Below are positions 49,233 to 59,176 of a stretch of DNA of 64,000 nucleotides, piece by piece (position 1 is the first letter of the stretch; each line of letters starts with the position of its first letter). A model generated the notes under the pieces. The model did not search any database and was not told the DNA's origin. It saw only the letters and a program-made list of their open reading frames with translations. The stretch spans positions 1,384,857 to 1,448,856 of the forward strand of contig NZ_LGYA01000001.1 in assembly GCF_001273755.1 (NCBI RefSeq). Direction: 5' to 3'. The position numbers and the translations under genes were made by a program. This stretch comes from Peribacillus butanolivorans. Lineage in GTDB: Bacteria > Bacillota > Bacilli > Bacillales > DSM-1321.

Positions 49233-50276
49233 ATGTTGAAAGGGAAAATGAAAGCAGTTGTCAAACATCACCGAGGATATGGGGCACAATTGCAAGCTGT
49301 CGACATTCCGGATATTCGTGAAGATGAGGTGTTAATTCGAGTCAAAATGGCCTCAATCTGTGGGACGGATATTCACATTTTCACCTGGGATAAATGGTCG
49401 CAGGGAAGAGTGAATCCACCATATGTATTTGGGCATGAATTTGCCGGAGAAGTGATTGAGGTAGGGGGGAAGGTGAGTAATGTTTCAGTTGGTGATTACG
49501 TTTCCGCCGAAACCCATATCGTGTGCGGTACATGCCGGCAATGTTTAACGGGACAGTTACACATTTGTAAAAATACAAACATTATTGGTCTCGATACACA
49601 AGGGTGCTTTGCTGAATATGTAGCTTTGCCAGCTAAGAATCTTTGGAAAAATCCGATTGACATGCCACTTGATATAGCTACGATCCAAGAACCGATGGGA
49701 AATGCAGTCCATTCTGTGCTTGCTGGTGAAGTGCTTGGTAAAACGGTGGCGATCATTGGCTGCGGACCAATTGGGCTTATGGCAGTGGCTGTAGCAAAGG
49801 CTGCAGGTGCAGATAAAGTTATCGCTCTTGATGTTAATGATTATCGACTTCAGCTGGCAAAAAAGATGGGGGCTACGCACACAATTCATTCAATCAAGCA
49901 AAATCCTCTGGAAATCACGGCAAGACTCACAGATATGGATGGGGTGGATGTGGTCTGCGAAATGAGCGGTAATCCTACGGCCATCGATCAAGGGTTTAAA
50001 ATGGCTACAAATGGCGGGAGGATATCAATTTTGAGCCTGCCAGCTCAACCGGTCACGCTTAATATAACGGAGGATATTGTGTTCAAGGGTCTTACTGTCC
50101 AAGGAATAACAGGAAGAAAAGTGTTCTCAACCTGGCAGCAGGTTTCGAGCCTGCTAGGGAGTGGAAAAGTTGATGTCACACCGATGATTACACATCGTTT
50201 TTCGCTAAGTGACTTTGAAAAGGGTTTTGAACTGATGATAAAGGGACAGTGTGGTAAGGTACTCTTAATACCTTAG
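49233..50276 (+). CDS. tdh: L-threonine 3-dehydrogenase
   Basis: 347 residues from the ATG at 49233, with ACAGGGGGAGTGTAT in front; an in-frame GTG 6 bases earlier lies in the RBS. Zinc medium-chain dehydrogenase: catalytic zinc ligands in ASICGTDIH and FGHEFAGE, structural Cys cluster CGTCRQCLTGQLHIC near 98-112, NAD motif IIGCGPIGLMAVAVAKAAG near 178. Oxidises threonine to 2-amino-3-ketobutyrate. Its usual partner kbl is reduced to a remnant just downstream. Confidence 0.94.
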   Translation: MLKGKMKAVVKHHRGYGAQLQAVDIPDIREDEVLIRVKMASICGTDIHIFTWDKWSQGRVNPPYVFGHEFAGEVIEVGGKVSNVSVGDYVSAETHIVCGTCRQCLTGQLHICKNTNIIGLDTQGCFAEYVALPAKNLWKNPIDMPLDIATIQEPMGNAVHSVLAGEVLGKTVAIIGCGPIGLMAVAVAKAAGADKVIALDVNDYRLQLAKKMGATHTIHSIKQNPLEITARLTDMDGVDVVCEMSGNPTAIDQGFKMATNGGRISILSLPAQPVTLNITEDIVFKGLTVQGITGRKVFSTWQQVSSLLGSGKVDVTPMITHRFSLSDFEKGFELMIKGQCGKVLLIP

Positions 50277-50296
50277 CCAACTGAAAAGGAGGAGAA

Positions 50297-50368
50297 ATGA
50301 AGGGTTTTGAATATTTTAAAGAAGAAGTAGATGCTTTAAAAAAAGCCGGAAAGGAACTAGACTATTAA
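50297..50368 (+). pseudogene. kbl: Internally deleted remnant of kbl (glycine C-acetyltransferase)
   Basis: Behind tdh, a strong RBS (AAAGGAGGAGAA) starts a 23-codon frame. Its first 14 residues, MKGFEYFKEEVDAL, look like the Kbl N terminus, and its last residues, KKAGKELDY, look like a Kbl C terminus (typically ...GKEL..), so most of the gene, about 370 codons, seems deleted in frame. A full-strength terminator follows, as expected for the original gene. Read from memory of the family; short, so not certain. The 50277-50651 gap contains this remnant, its terminator and the miaB leader. Confidence 0.6.
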
Positions 50369-50374
50369 GAAGAG

Positions 50375-50415
50375 GCTTAGTTCGTCACATGGAATGTGGT
50401 GAATTGAGCTTTTTT
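50375..50415 (+). terminator. tdh-kbl operon terminator
   Basis: GCTTAGTTCGTCACA pairs with TGTGGTGAATTGAGC (several G-U pairs) around tggaa, followed by six T residues. Confidence 0.75.
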
Positions 50416-50603
50416 AGTACTTATTTTTACCGAGTTTGTGAAATTTTTCTTACAAATGAAGTAGGCACGACAGAATGATTGTTTCTTGCTGGTAAAAGCT
50501 TTATACTATGTTAATGTGGATATATCACACTTTAAAGCTAATATTTACTGGTAATTTTATAAGGAAAATACGTATAAAAATCTTTAGAACAAGACAGGTC
50601 TTG

Positions 50604-50636
50604 AAATAGTTAGGGAAACAAATAAACTAACTATTT
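50604..50636 (+). promoter_or_regulatory. Inverted repeat next to the miaB ribosome binding site
   Basis: AAATAGTTAG (50604-50613) and CTAACTATTT (50627-50636) form a perfect 10-bp stem 2 bases before the Shine-Dalgarno (AAAGGAG). It may affect mRNA stability or translation of miaB. Confidence 0.45.
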
Positions 50637-50651
50637 TGAAAGGAGATTAAC

Positions 50652-52196
50652 ATGAACGAGAAACAACGATTAGAATCACAACAAGTACACGCTGAAAATC
50701 CAGCGGACAAAAAATCCGACAAGGACTACAGTAAGTACTTTCAGGCCGTTTATATTCCGCCGTCCTTAAAAGATGCGAAAAAACGAGGTAAAGAAGAAGT
50801 CGAATATCATGATGATTTTGCGATTCCAGAAGATTTCCGTGGAATGGGAGAAGGCAAAAAGTTCTACATTCGTACATACGGTTGTCAAATGAATGAACAT
50901 GATACAGAAGTCATGGCTGGTATCTTCACGGCCCTAGGCTATCAACCGACAAACACGGTAGATGATGCTAACGTCATTTTACTTAACACTTGTGCGATTC
51001 GGGAAAATGCAGAGAATAAAGTGTTCGGGGAACTCGGCCATTTAAAATCATTAAAATTGGAACGACCTGATTTATTGCTTGGTGTTTGTGGTTGTATGTC
51101 TCAAGAAGAATCAGTTGTAAAAAGAATCCTTGAGAAACATCATTTTGTTGATATGATTTTCGGAACTCACAACATTCATCGTCTACCCCAAATTCTAAAT
51201 GAAGCGTATCTTTCAAAGGAAATGGTCATTGAGGTTTGGTCTAAAGAAGGCGATGTAATTGAGAACCTTCCGAAAGTGCGTAAAGGCAAAACGAAAGCAT
51301 GGGTAAATATCATGTATGGCTGCGATAAATTTTGTACTTACTGCATCGTGCCTTTCACAAGGGGAAAAGAAAGAAGCCGCCGTCCGGAAGATATCATTCA
51401 GGAAGTTCGTCATTTAGCGGCACAAGGATATAAAGAAATAACACTGCTTGGCCAAAATGTGAATGCATATGGTAAAGATTTTACGGATATTAAATACCGT
51501 CTCGGTGATTTGATGGATGAAATCCGCAAGATTGATATTCCGCGTATTCGTTTTACAACTAGTCATCCACGTGACTTTGATGATCACTTAATTGAAGTCC
51601 TAGCAAAAGGTGGAAATCTAGTAGACCACATCCATCTTCCTGTTCAATCAGGAAGTACGGAAACGCTTAAGATTATGGCTCGTAAATATACGCGCGAGCA
51701 ATATTTAGAGCTAGTTAGAAAAATTAAAGAAGCGATCCCAACTGCATCTTTAACAACAGACATCATTGTCGGCTATCCGAATGAAACGGAAGAGCATTTT
51801 GAAGAAACAATGTCTTTATACCGAGAAGTTGGTTTCGACGCTGCTTATACCTTCATTTATTCACCACGCGAGGGAACACCAGCCGCGAAAATGCAGGATA
51901 ATGTACCGATGGAAGTGAAAAAAGAACGCCTGCAACGCTTGAATGCGCTTGTTAATGAAACGTGTGCGTTAAAAATGAAAGAGTATGATGGACAGATTGT
52001 AGAAGTCCTTGTAGAAGGAGAAAGCAAGAAGAATCCGGATGTGTTAGCAGGTTATACAACGAAAAATAAGCTTGTGAACTTCAAAGGACCAAAATCTGCC
52101 ATTGGCCAAATCGTAAAGGTGAAAATCACTGGAACGAAAACATGGTCATTAAATGGGGATATGGTTGAAGAAGCTACAGCGATTGAGGTGGAGTAA
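50652..52196 (+). CDS. miaB: tRNA-2-methylthio-N6-dimethylallyladenosine synthase
   Basis: 514 residues, ATG with GAAAGGAGATTAAC in front. Radical SAM methylthiotransferase that modifies A37 of tRNA. N-terminal MTTase domain with cluster Cys in [17 protein letters not shown] and CGCMSQ; radical SAM motif CDKFCTYC near 225; C-terminal TRAM domain ([15 protein letters not shown]). The roughly 70-residue N-terminal extension is normal for Bacillus. Ends 1 base before ymcA begins. Confidence 0.96.
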   Translation: MNEKQRLESQQVHAENPADKKSDKDYSKYFQAVYIPPSLKDAKKRGKEEVEYHDDFAIPEDFRGMGEGKKFYIRTYGCQMNEHDTEVMAGIFTALGYQPTNTVDDANVILLNTCAIRENAENKVFGELGHLKSLKLERPDLLLGVCGCMSQEESVVKRILEKHHFVDMIFGTHNIHRLPQILNEAYLSKEMVIEVWSKEGDVIENLPKVRKGKTKAWVNIMYGCDKFCTYCIVPFTRGKERSRRPEDIIQEVRHLAAQGYKEITLLGQNVNAYGKDFTDIKYRLGDLMDEIRKIDIPRIRFTTSHPRDFDDHLIEVLAKGGNLVDHIHLPVQSGSTETLKIMARKYTREQYLELVRKIKEAIPTASLTTDIIVGYPNETEEHFEETMSLYREVGFDAAYTFIYSPREGTPAAKMQDNVPMEVKKERLQRLNALVNETCALKMKEYDGQIVEVLVEGESKKNPDVLAGYTTKNKLVNFKGPKSAIGQIVKVKITGTKTWSLNGDMVEEATAIEVE

Positions 52197-52197
52197 A

Positions 52198-52626
52198 ATG
52201 ACGAAATATACAAAAGACGATATTTTAACAAAAGCGGCAGAGTTGGCTGAAATGATTGCCAGCACAGAAGAAGTCGATTTCTTTAAACGGGCGGAAGCTC
52301 ACATCAACGAAAACCAAAAAATCCGTGAAATGATCGCGAGCATCAAAAGCTTGCAAAAGCAGGCTGTTAACTTCCAACATTATGGAAAAGAGAAAGCGTA
52401 CGGCCAAGTACAGGCCAAAATTGATGCACTTGAAAAACAATTAGACGAACTTCCGATTGTCCAAGAATTCAAACAATCCCAAGTTGATGTAAATGATCTT
52501 TTACAAATGGTCTCCTCACAAGTTTCTAATAAGGTGACGGATTTAATTATTGAATCAACCGAAGGAGACATCCTTCGCGGTGAAACAGGTTCGCAGGTAC
52601 AGGCTGGTGGTGGAAGCTGTTCATAA
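52198..52626 (+). CDS. ymcA: YmcA, subunit of the YaaT-YlbF-YmcA (Y-)complex
   Basis: 142 residues from the ATG at 52198, chosen because GAGGTGGAGTAAA precedes it; the longer upstream frame overlaps miaB. All-helical YlbF/YmcA family: KAAELAEMIASTEEVDFFKRAEAHINEN at the start and a GGGSCS end with one Cys near the C terminus. In B. subtilis it joins YlbF and YaaT to assist RNase Y processing, competence and sporulation. Terminator follows. Confidence 0.93.
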   Translation: MTKYTKDDILTKAAELAEMIASTEEVDFFKRAEAHINENQKIREMIASIKSLQKQAVNFQHYGKEKAYGQVQAKIDALEKQLDELPIVQEFKQSQVDVNDLLQMVSSQVSNKVTDLIIESTEGDILRGETGSQVQAGGGSCS

Positions 52627-52638
52627 CCTTTTCTAAAA

Positions 52639-52665
52639 CCCTTCTGATTTCAGGAGGGCTTTTTT
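52639..52665 (+). terminator. miaB-ymcA terminator
   Basis: CCCTTCTG pairs with CAGGAGGG around attt, followed by T residues. Confidence 0.8.
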
Positions 52666-52779
52666 ATACTCGTAAATCCTTATACAGTGCCCATTCGTGA
52701 CACATATCCCAAAACATGCGCATAAAATAACCTAGGTTTAAAACAATACAGCAGTTTTCAAACAATAAAAATTCTACGC

Positions 52780-52807
52780 ACACTAGACTTTTACCACGCA
52801 TAGGATG
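52780..52807 (+). promoter_or_regulatory. SigK-like promoter for cotE
   Basis: AC (52780-52781), 17-base spacer, CATAGGATG (52799-52807), 31 bases before the cotE start. CotE of B. subtilis has SigE and SigK promoters; no clear SigE site was picked. Confidence 0.45.
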
Positions 52808-52838
52808 AATGGAAACTGTATGAGGAGGGTTCGCTAGC

Positions 52839-53378
52839 ATGTCACAATATAGAGAGATAATTACTAAAGCGGTGGTGGCAAAGGGACGGAAATTCACAAA
52901 GTCCTCACACACCATTTGCCCGGCTCATCATCCTTCTAGCATTCTAGGTTGTTGGATCATCAACCATAAATACGATGCAAAGAAAGTCGGCAAAAAGGTA
53001 GAAATACACGGCAGCTACGAAATCAACGTTTGGTATTCCTATAACCATAATTCAAAGACGGAAGTTGTTACTGAAAAAGTACAATATACCGACGTGATTT
53101 CGCTGAAATACCGTGATCCGGATTGTCATGATGACCATGAAATCGTTGCACAAGCTGTCCAACAGCCTAATTGTTTAGAAGCTTGCATCTCCCCGTGTGG
53201 ACAAAAAATCATTGTCCATGTGGAAAGAGAATTCTTTGTAGAAGTCGTCGGCGAAACAAAAATTTGTGTCGCTGTACATCCAGATGGCCGCTGTGAGGAT
53301 GACTGGGGCTCTGATTTCGATGATGAGGAATTCGAAGATTTAGATCCGGATTTCCTAGATGAATTCGAAGACGAATAG
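52839..53378 (+). CDS. cotE: Outer spore coat morphogenetic protein CotE
   Basis: 179 residues, ATG with GAGGAGGGTTCGCTAGC in front. Organises the outer coat. Conserved start [20 protein letters not shown], the central HYDAKK-like segment ([19 protein letters not shown]), and an acidic Asp/Glu tail (about 150-179). Nearly the same length as B. subtilis CotE. Located before mutS as usual. Confidence 0.96.
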   Translation: MSQYREIITKAVVAKGRKFTKSSHTICPAHHPSSILGCWIINHKYDAKKVGKKVEIHGSYEINVWYSYNHNSKTEVVTEKVQYTDVISLKYRDPDCHDDHEIVAQAVQQPNCLEACISPCGQKIIVHVEREFFVEVVGETKICVAVHPDGRCEDDWGSDFDDEEFEDLDPDFLDEFEDE

Positions 53379-53402
53379 ACGAATAGAATATAGAAATTCA
53401 CT

Positions 53403-53433
53403 ACCGGATGACATTCCCTTCATCCGGTTTTAT
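53403..53433 (+). terminator. cotE terminator
   Basis: ACCGGATG (53403-53410) pairs with CATCCGGT (53421-53428), followed by T residues. The remaining 240 bases up to mutS contain a TATAAT near 53620 without a convincing -35, and no gene. Confidence 0.8.
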
Positions 53434-53673
53434 TTAATTTGAAGAGGGACAGGCTTTATGCAGGCATATTGATATACCAGTCCCAATAAGTTTACGGATA
53501 TAATGTTAAGTTTTACTTGTTAATACCTGTAGAGAATAGTGAATTTATCAGCTTTACTCACAGGTTCAAGGATTTACCATGCAATTTCGAATATAGGCAA
53601 TGTTACTTTCCCATATGTTATAATAAAAGACATATGTGAGTAATAGATTTTAGTTAGGAAAGGTTTTGAAGGA

Positions 53674-56301
53674 ATGGCTGGATATACTCCGATGATTCAA
53701 CAATATTTAAAAATTAAGGCAGAGTATCAAGATGCCTTTTTATTTTTTCGTTTAGGCGATTTTTATGAAATGTTTTTTGATGACGCGCTGAATGCGTCAC
53801 AGGAGCTCGAAATAACATTAACGAGCCGAGAAGGTGGAAGTGAAGACCGAATTCCAATGTGCGGGATTCCGTATCATTCGGCGGCTAATTATATTGATAT
53901 ATTGATAGAAAAAGGATTTAAAGTAGCGATTTGTGAACAGACAGAAGATCCTAAGCAAGCCAAAGGGGTAGTACGCAGGGAAGTTGTTCAGCTGATTACG
54001 CCGGGAACGAAAATGGATAGCAAGGGTCTTCGTGAAAAAGAAAACAATTACATTGCGACGATCACTCATTTTTCTAATGACCAGTTTGGTTTTGGATACA
54101 ACGATTTATCGACAGGTGAAAATAAGGTCACTTTGATTGAGAACTTTGATGAGGTACTGAATGAATTTGCCATCCTTGGTGCGAGCGAAGTTGTTATTGC
54201 TGCTGATTTTAATGAAGAATGGAAAAAGAAACTTCAGGAACGGGGCGCTGCCGCTTTATCATTAGAGGACAATTTGGAACATAGTGAGTCGTTCGTTCCT
54301 TTACTGCATCTATTAAAGGACGAAAAGCAGATGACAACGACCTCTCGTTTATTGAATTATTTATATCGTACCCAAAAACGAAGTCTTGATCATTTGCAGC
54401 AGGTTCTTGCATATGAGACGTCACACTATATGAAAATTGATTATTATAGCAAACGAAATTTGGAATTGACCGAAACCATCCGTTCCAAAGGTAAAAAAGG
54501 ATCATTATTATGGCTTCTTGATGAAACGAAAACAGCAATGGGTGGACGTATGCTTAAGCAGTGGATTGACAGACCACTCATTAATAAAAAACAAATTGAG
54601 CGGAGACAAAGTCTTGTTGAAACACTGAAAAGTCAATACTTCGAACGTCAAGACCTCCGTGAGCGTCTGAAGGAAGTGTACGATTTGGAGCGGCTTGCTG
54701 GACGAGTCGCCTTTGGGAATGTTAACGCGCGAGACTTGATCCAGTTGAAACGTTCGTTGCAACAGGTGCCTGTCATCCGTGAAATTGTAAAGTCAATGGC
54801 CTCTAATCAGGATATTTCTGTTCTTGCCGATAAATTGGATCCATGTGAAGAAGTGACAGATTTGCTCGAAACTGCGCTTGTTGAAAACCCGCCGTTGTCC
54901 GTTAAGGAAGGGAATATTATTCGAGATGGTTTCCACACGGAGCTGGATACATACCGAGATGCCAGTAGGAACGGAAAAACTTGGATTGCTCAGCTTGAAC
55001 GAGAGGAACGGGAACGCACAGGGATTAGGTCATTGAAAATCGGTTATAACCGTGTGTTCGGTTATTATATTGAAGTCACCCGGGCTAATCTGCATCTGCT
55101 TGAAGAGGGGCGCTATGAACGGAAGCAGACTTTAACGAATGCTGAACGTTATATCACACCTGAATTAAAAGAAAAAGAAGCGTTAATTTTACAAGCCGAG
55201 GAAAAAAGCATCGGTTTAGAATATGACTTATTCCTCAATCTTCGCGAAGAGATAAAAAGCTATATCCCGCGTTTACAAGATCTAGCGAAAGGCGTCAGTG
55301 AGCTAGACGTTCTACAGTGCTTTGCGACTATTAGCGAAGAGCGTCATTATGTGAAGCCGGTCTTTTCAGAGAATCGAAGAATTGTTTTGAAGGAAGGACG
55401 ACATCCTGTAGTCGAAAAAGTGCTTCAATCACAGGAGTATGTCCCAAATGACTGCTTTATGGATAGCGATCGAGAACTACTCTTAATTACAGGTCCGAAT
55501 ATGTCCGGGAAAAGTACGTATATGCGTCAGATTGCGCTAACATCTATTCTGGCACAGATTGGCTGTTTCGTATCAGCAACTACAGCTGAATTACCTATTT
55601 TTGATAAAGTGTTTACTAGGATTGGAGCGGCCGATGATCTGATTTCCGGCCAGAGTACGTTTATGGTCGAGATGCTCGAAGCAAGAAATGCGATCACTAA
55701 TGCGACTGAAAACAGTCTGATTTTATTTGATGAAATTGGACGTGGGACCTCCACTTACGATGGTATGGCACTTGCTCAGGCCATCATAGAATATATTCAT
55801 GAAGAAATTGGAGCAAAGACACTCTTTTCAACACACTATCATGAATTGACTGTACTCGCATCGGAGCTACCTAAATTGAAAAATATCCATGTTAGTGCAA
55901 TTGAGCAAAATGGAAATGTTGTCTTCCTTCATAAAATAAAAGAAGGACCAGCAGATAAAAGTTATGGAATTCATGTGGCTAAGCTTGCTGATTTGCCGAA
56001 ACAGTTAATTGACCGTGCAGCAGCTATTTTAGCACAGCTAGAAAATGAAAATGGCCAAGCAAAGGAATTGCCTGCACAGCCAGCCGTTGTTTCAAAAGAA
56101 CCAATTACTGAAACTGCTCCTAAAGCGGAGGTCAATGAGGCACAGCTATCCTTTTTCAGAGAAGAGGCTCCTAAAGAAAAAATAAGTTCTTCTCCTAAGG
56201 AAAAAAAGGTGCTCGATGACATTAAATCGCTTGATATTCTGGAAATGACACCGCTCGATGCGATGAATATTCTTTATAAATTGCAAAAGAAACTAAAATG
56301 A
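53674..56301 (+). CDS. mutS: DNA mismatch repair protein MutS
   Basis: 875 residues, ATG with TTAGGAAAGGTTTTGAAGGA in front. Mismatch-recognition motif [11 protein letters not shown] near 24-34 and lever/clamp domains. ATPase with Walker [16 protein letters not shown] near 610 and [15 protein letters not shown] near 690. A beta-clamp binding motif QLSFF lies near 825 in the linker before the C-terminal dimer segment. Paired with mutL 17 bases downstream. Confidence 0.97.
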   Translation: MAGYTPMIQQYLKIKAEYQDAFLFFRLGDFYEMFFDDALNASQELEITLTSREGGSEDRIPMCGIPYHSAANYIDILIEKGFKVAICEQTEDPKQAKGVVRREVVQLITPGTKMDSKGLREKENNYIATITHFSNDQFGFGYNDLSTGENKVTLIENFDEVLNEFAILGASEVVIAADFNEEWKKKLQERGAAALSLEDNLEHSESFVPLLHLLKDEKQMTTTSRLLNYLYRTQKRSLDHLQQVLAYETSHYMKIDYYSKRNLELTETIRSKGKKGSLLWLLDETKTAMGGRMLKQWIDRPLINKKQIERRQSLVETLKSQYFERQDLRERLKEVYDLERLAGRVAFGNVNARDLIQLKRSLQQVPVIREIVKSMASNQDISVLADKLDPCEEVTDLLETALVENPPLSVKEGNIIRDGFHTELDTYRDASRNGKTWIAQLEREERERTGIRSLKIGYNRVFGYYIEVTRANLHLLEEGRYERKQTLTNAERYITPELKEKEALILQAEEKSIGLEYDLFLNLREEIKSYIPRLQDLAKGVSELDVLQCFATISEERHYVKPVFSENRRIVLKEGRHPVVEKVLQSQEYVPNDCFMDSDRELLLITGPNMSGKSTYMRQIALTSILAQIGCFVSATTAELPIFDKVFTRIGAADDLISGQSTFMVEMLEARNAITNATENSLILFDEIGRGTSTYDGMALAQAIIEYIHEEIGAKTLFSTHYHELTVLASELPKLKNIHVSAIEQNGNVVFLHKIKEGPADKSYGIHVAKLADLPKQLIDRAAAILAQLENENGQAKELPAQPAVVSKEPITETAPKAEVNEAQLSFFREEAPKEKISSSPKEKKVLDDIKSLDILEMTPLDAMNILYKLQKKLK

Positions 56302-56324
56302 ACTATTGAAGTGAGGCGATGAAA

Positions 56325-58271
56325 TTGGGAAAAATCATACAGCTTGACGAGGCTTTATCGAATAAAATCGCAGCTGGCGAAGTTGTAGAACGCCCTGCCT
56401 CAGTCGTGAAGGAACTTGTGGAAAATGCCATTGATGCTAACAGTACCATCATAGAGATTGAATTAGTGGAGGCTGGACTTGGCTCTATCCGAATTGTAGA
56501 CAATGGAGATGGGATCTTAGCTGATGATATTGAGGCAGCTTTTAAACGTCATGCTACAAGTAAAATAAAAGATGAGAATGACCTATTCCGGATTAGGACG
56601 CTTGGATTCAGAGGCGAAGCTATGCCGAGTATCGCTTCAGTTTCTCGTTTCGAACTGAAAAGCTGCACCGGTGAAGGAGTAGGAACACGTATACTTCTTG
56701 AAGGGGGCATGGTTAAGGAACTCGAAGCTTCTTCCAGTCGGAAAGGTACGGATATCATGGTTTCCGACTTGTTTTATAATACACCTGCCCGGTTGAAATA
56801 TATGAAAACAATTCATACCGAACTCGGTAATATTACGGATGTCGCTAACCGGCTGGCACTTTCCCACCCGGATGTTTCGATACGTTTATCACACAATGAT
56901 AAGCGTATCCTGCATACGAATGGTAATGGGGATGTGCGGCAAGTACTAGCAGCAATCTACGGTATGAATATCGCTAAAAAGATGATTCCAATTCAGGCAA
57001 GTTCATTGGACTTCACTCTATCTGGATATATCGTTATGCCCGAGGTCACTCGTGCCTCACGAAATTATATATCAACGATGATAAACGGTCGGTTTATAAA
57101 AAACTATGCACTTGTGAAAGCAATCTTGGATGGGTATCATACGCTTCTTCCTATTGGCCGTTTCCCGATTGCATTATTAAATATTGAAATGGATCCAATT
57201 TTGGTCGATGTCAACGTTCATCCATCTAAAATGGAGGTAAGGCTTAGTAAGGAACAGGAATTGTACAGTCTTGTGTCAGAAACAATTAAATCTGCGTTCA
57301 AAAAACTGTCTTTAATTCCAAGTGGATATACACCCTCACCAAAGCTGGAACAGGTAAAAAGTGAGCAAACTACGCTAGATTTAGATCATGTCGTGGAAAG
57401 CGGGAAGCGGGTCCTTGAAGAAGCAAAGAAAGAAGCCTCACTCCTGAAGAATACCTTGATTCGAGAAAATCAGGAACAGAAGAACTATCAAGATCCTGTT
57501 GAAGAAATCGTGAATATCGAACCAATAGAGGAATTAGTTTACAGTAGTGACGAACAGCAGCAAATGGCAGACACGTATATCCCGGTCATTCCGGAAGACG
57601 AAAGAAGACCATATTTCGAATCCGCAAAAGGGTATACAACATATACAGTCGAACAAGAGGAAGAGATCGAAATCGATGAATCGGCAAGCCGCATCCCGCC
57701 CATGTACCCTATCGGGCAAATGCATGGTACGTATATTTTCGCTCAAAACGAAAATGGCCTGTATATCATCGACCAGCACGCTGCCCAGGAACGGATAAAA
57801 TACGAATATTTTAAAGAAAAAGTCGGACGTGTCGAAAACGAGCTACAGGATATGCTGGTTCCCATCACACTTGAGTTCTCGACCGACCAATGTATCCGAA
57901 TCAATGAATACCAGCATGAACTGGAAAAAGTCGGCGTCTATTTAGAGGAGTTCGGCTATAATGCCTATATAGTTCGGTCACACCCTCAGTGGTTTCCAAA
58001 AGGTATTGAACAGGAAATCCTTGAAGAAATGATTGAACAATTATTATCAATGAAAAAAGTCGACATCAAAAAACTCCGCGAAGAAGCGGCGATCATGATG
58101 AGTTGTAAAGCCTCTATAAAGGCAAACCGTCATCTGCGGAATGACGAAATTCAAGCACTATTAGATGAACTAAGACAAACAACAGACCCATTCACTTGCC
58201 CACACGGAAGACCTATCATCATCTCATATTCGATTTATGAGATGGAGAAGATGTTCAAGCGGGTCATGTAA
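56325..58271 (+). CDS. mutL: DNA mismatch repair endonuclease MutL
   Basis: 648 residues from the TTG at 56325, chosen because GTGAGG lies at better distance than for the ATG 6 bases earlier; [38 protein letters not shown]-type start (motif I near 12-38). GHKL ATPase with [14 protein letters not shown] and [17 protein letters not shown]-terminal endonuclease metal motif [12 protein letters not shown] near 490 and CPHGRP near 625. Its last codons, for FKRVM, form part of a sequence repeated at 62651. Confidence 0.96.
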   Translation: MGKIIQLDEALSNKIAAGEVVERPASVVKELVENAIDANSTIIEIELVEAGLGSIRIVDNGDGILADDIEAAFKRHATSKIKDENDLFRIRTLGFRGEAMPSIASVSRFELKSCTGEGVGTRILLEGGMVKELEASSSRKGTDIMVSDLFYNTPARLKYMKTIHTELGNITDVANRLALSHPDVSIRLSHNDKRILHTNGNGDVRQVLAAIYGMNIAKKMIPIQASSLDFTLSGYIVMPEVTRASRNYISTMINGRFIKNYALVKAILDGYHTLLPIGRFPIALLNIEMDPILVDVNVHPSKMEVRLSKEQELYSLVSETIKSAFKKLSLIPSGYTPSPKLEQVKSEQTTLDLDHVVESGKRVLEEAKKEASLLKNTLIRENQEQKNYQDPVEEIVNIEPIEELVYSSDEQQQMADTYIPVIPEDERRPYFESAKGYTTYTVEQEEEIEIDESASRIPPMYPIGQMHGTYIFAQNENGLYIIDQHAAQERIKYEYFKEKVGRVENELQDMLVPITLEFSTDQCIRINEYQHELEKVGVYLEEFGYNAYIVRSHPQWFPKGIEQEILEEMIEQLLSMKKVDIKKLREEAAIMMSCKASIKANRHLRNDEIQALLDELRQTTDPFTCPHGRPIIISYSIYEMEKMFKRVM

Positions 58272-58294
58272 TTATAAACGCTGGAGAACCCTTT
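58254..58294. other. Left attachment-site copy (attL) at the mutL 3' end
   Basis: The last six codons of mutL plus following bases are repeated at 62651. The exact shared core is GTCATGTAATTA (58263-58274 and 62660-62671). TGGAGAACCCTTT (58282-58294) is also shared with 62679-62691. The segment before the core reads TTCAAGCGG here and TTTAAAAGA there, both F-K-R. This is the left border of the presumed integrated element. Confidence 0.7.
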
Positions 58295-58321
58295 ATTTAC
58301 AAGGATCTCTAGCGTTATTTT
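58277..58321 (+). terminator. mutL terminator
   Basis: AACGCT pairs with AGCGTT, continued inside by GAGA/TCTC and CC/GG, followed by TATTTT. Confidence 0.7.
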
Positions 58322-58328
58322 GGTGAAA

Positions 58329-58346
58329 TGACCACTAAATGACCAC
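58329..58346. repeat. Left TGACCAC direct repeats, candidate integrase arm sites
   Basis: TGACCAC occurs at 58329-58335 and 58340-58346, 11 bases apart (one helical turn), between the left att core and the integrase remnant. The inverted form GTGGTCA occurs twice near the right border (62445, 62463). Confidence 0.45.
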
Positions 58347-58348
58347 AT

Positions 58349-58864
58349 TTATTGCTCAAGGCTCTTTTTCCCTAATGCTTTTGAAAAGTTATCTGCTGAA
58401 GAGTCCTGTATATTCTGAGTAACATGACTATATTTATCTAAGGCTATAGAAACATTTGAATGTCCTAATCTTTCTGATACCACTTTAGAATTTTCTCCAA
58501 TCTCCAACATTATAGTTGCATGTGTATGTCGTAAATCATGAAATCGAATCCTATTCATTCCTGCAAGCTTACTATCATAAAGAAACTGCTTGTGTATCGT
58601 ATTGGGATTGACTGGTTCCCCACCAAAAGCAGAAACGACAAAGTGATCCTCTATTAACTTCAACCCCACTTTTAAAAGTTGTTCTTGTTTCTTTACTTTG
58701 TAAGATTGTAATTCTCCAATCATCTCATTAGTAATAGAAATATTTCTTTTTCCGCTATGTGTTTTAGGTGATTGTAAAACTAGACCTTGACCTGAAATAT
58801 AGTATAGGGAGTGCTGCACAAAAATTCTCTTTTTGTTAAAATCTATATCCTTCCATTTTATCAA
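58349..58864 (-). pseudogene. Tyrosine recombinase (phage/ICE integrase), N-terminally truncated
   Basis: 171 codons on the minus strand, pointing at mutL. The catalytic C-terminal half is intact: HDLRHTH (His109, Arg112), the RLGHSN His135 and the nucleophile region LDKYSHV with Tyr145. A full phage integrase is usually near 370-390 residues; the arm-binding and core-binding domains and the first catalytic Arg (TGxRxGE) are missing. Upstream frames show stops and no matching motif, so it is a remnant and not active as it stands. Its location beside attL is typical for an integrase. Confidence 0.8.
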
Positions 58865-59176
58865 TGGAATACATGTGGTGGTGTTCCTATGCAGCTAAGG
58901 ATGGAAGACCAAAACAAGTTTCCAATTTGGGTAAGTGTATTTGGAAATTAAAAAATGCTGTATATGGCAATATTTTTTTGTATGTAAAATTAGCCGAAAA
59001 TATAAAAAAATATGTATATTTTTCGACTTATAAAAATGTTCAATTTGGTACTAAAGTGCCAGTTCACCGTTCGCTAAACAAAGACATCATCTCAACTTGT
59101 TCTATATCACTCTTTTATTACGATATCTTGCTTTGAAAAAGCGTACTCCAATCAAATAATTTTTTAATTCTGTGTA
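58865..59176. other. Intergenic region, gene debris
   Basis: 312 AT-rich bases between the integrase remnant and the STALD-like gene. A 90-codon plus-strand frame begins at the truncation point of the integrase, but it has no recognisable domain, no RBS and AT-biased composition, so I do not call it a gene. No integrase N-terminal sequence was found in it. Confidence 0.5.

Noticed and set aside
58864-59136. 90-codon plus-strand frame beside the integrase remnant
   Set aside because: No RBS, no domain, AT-rich composition; probably chance or debris.
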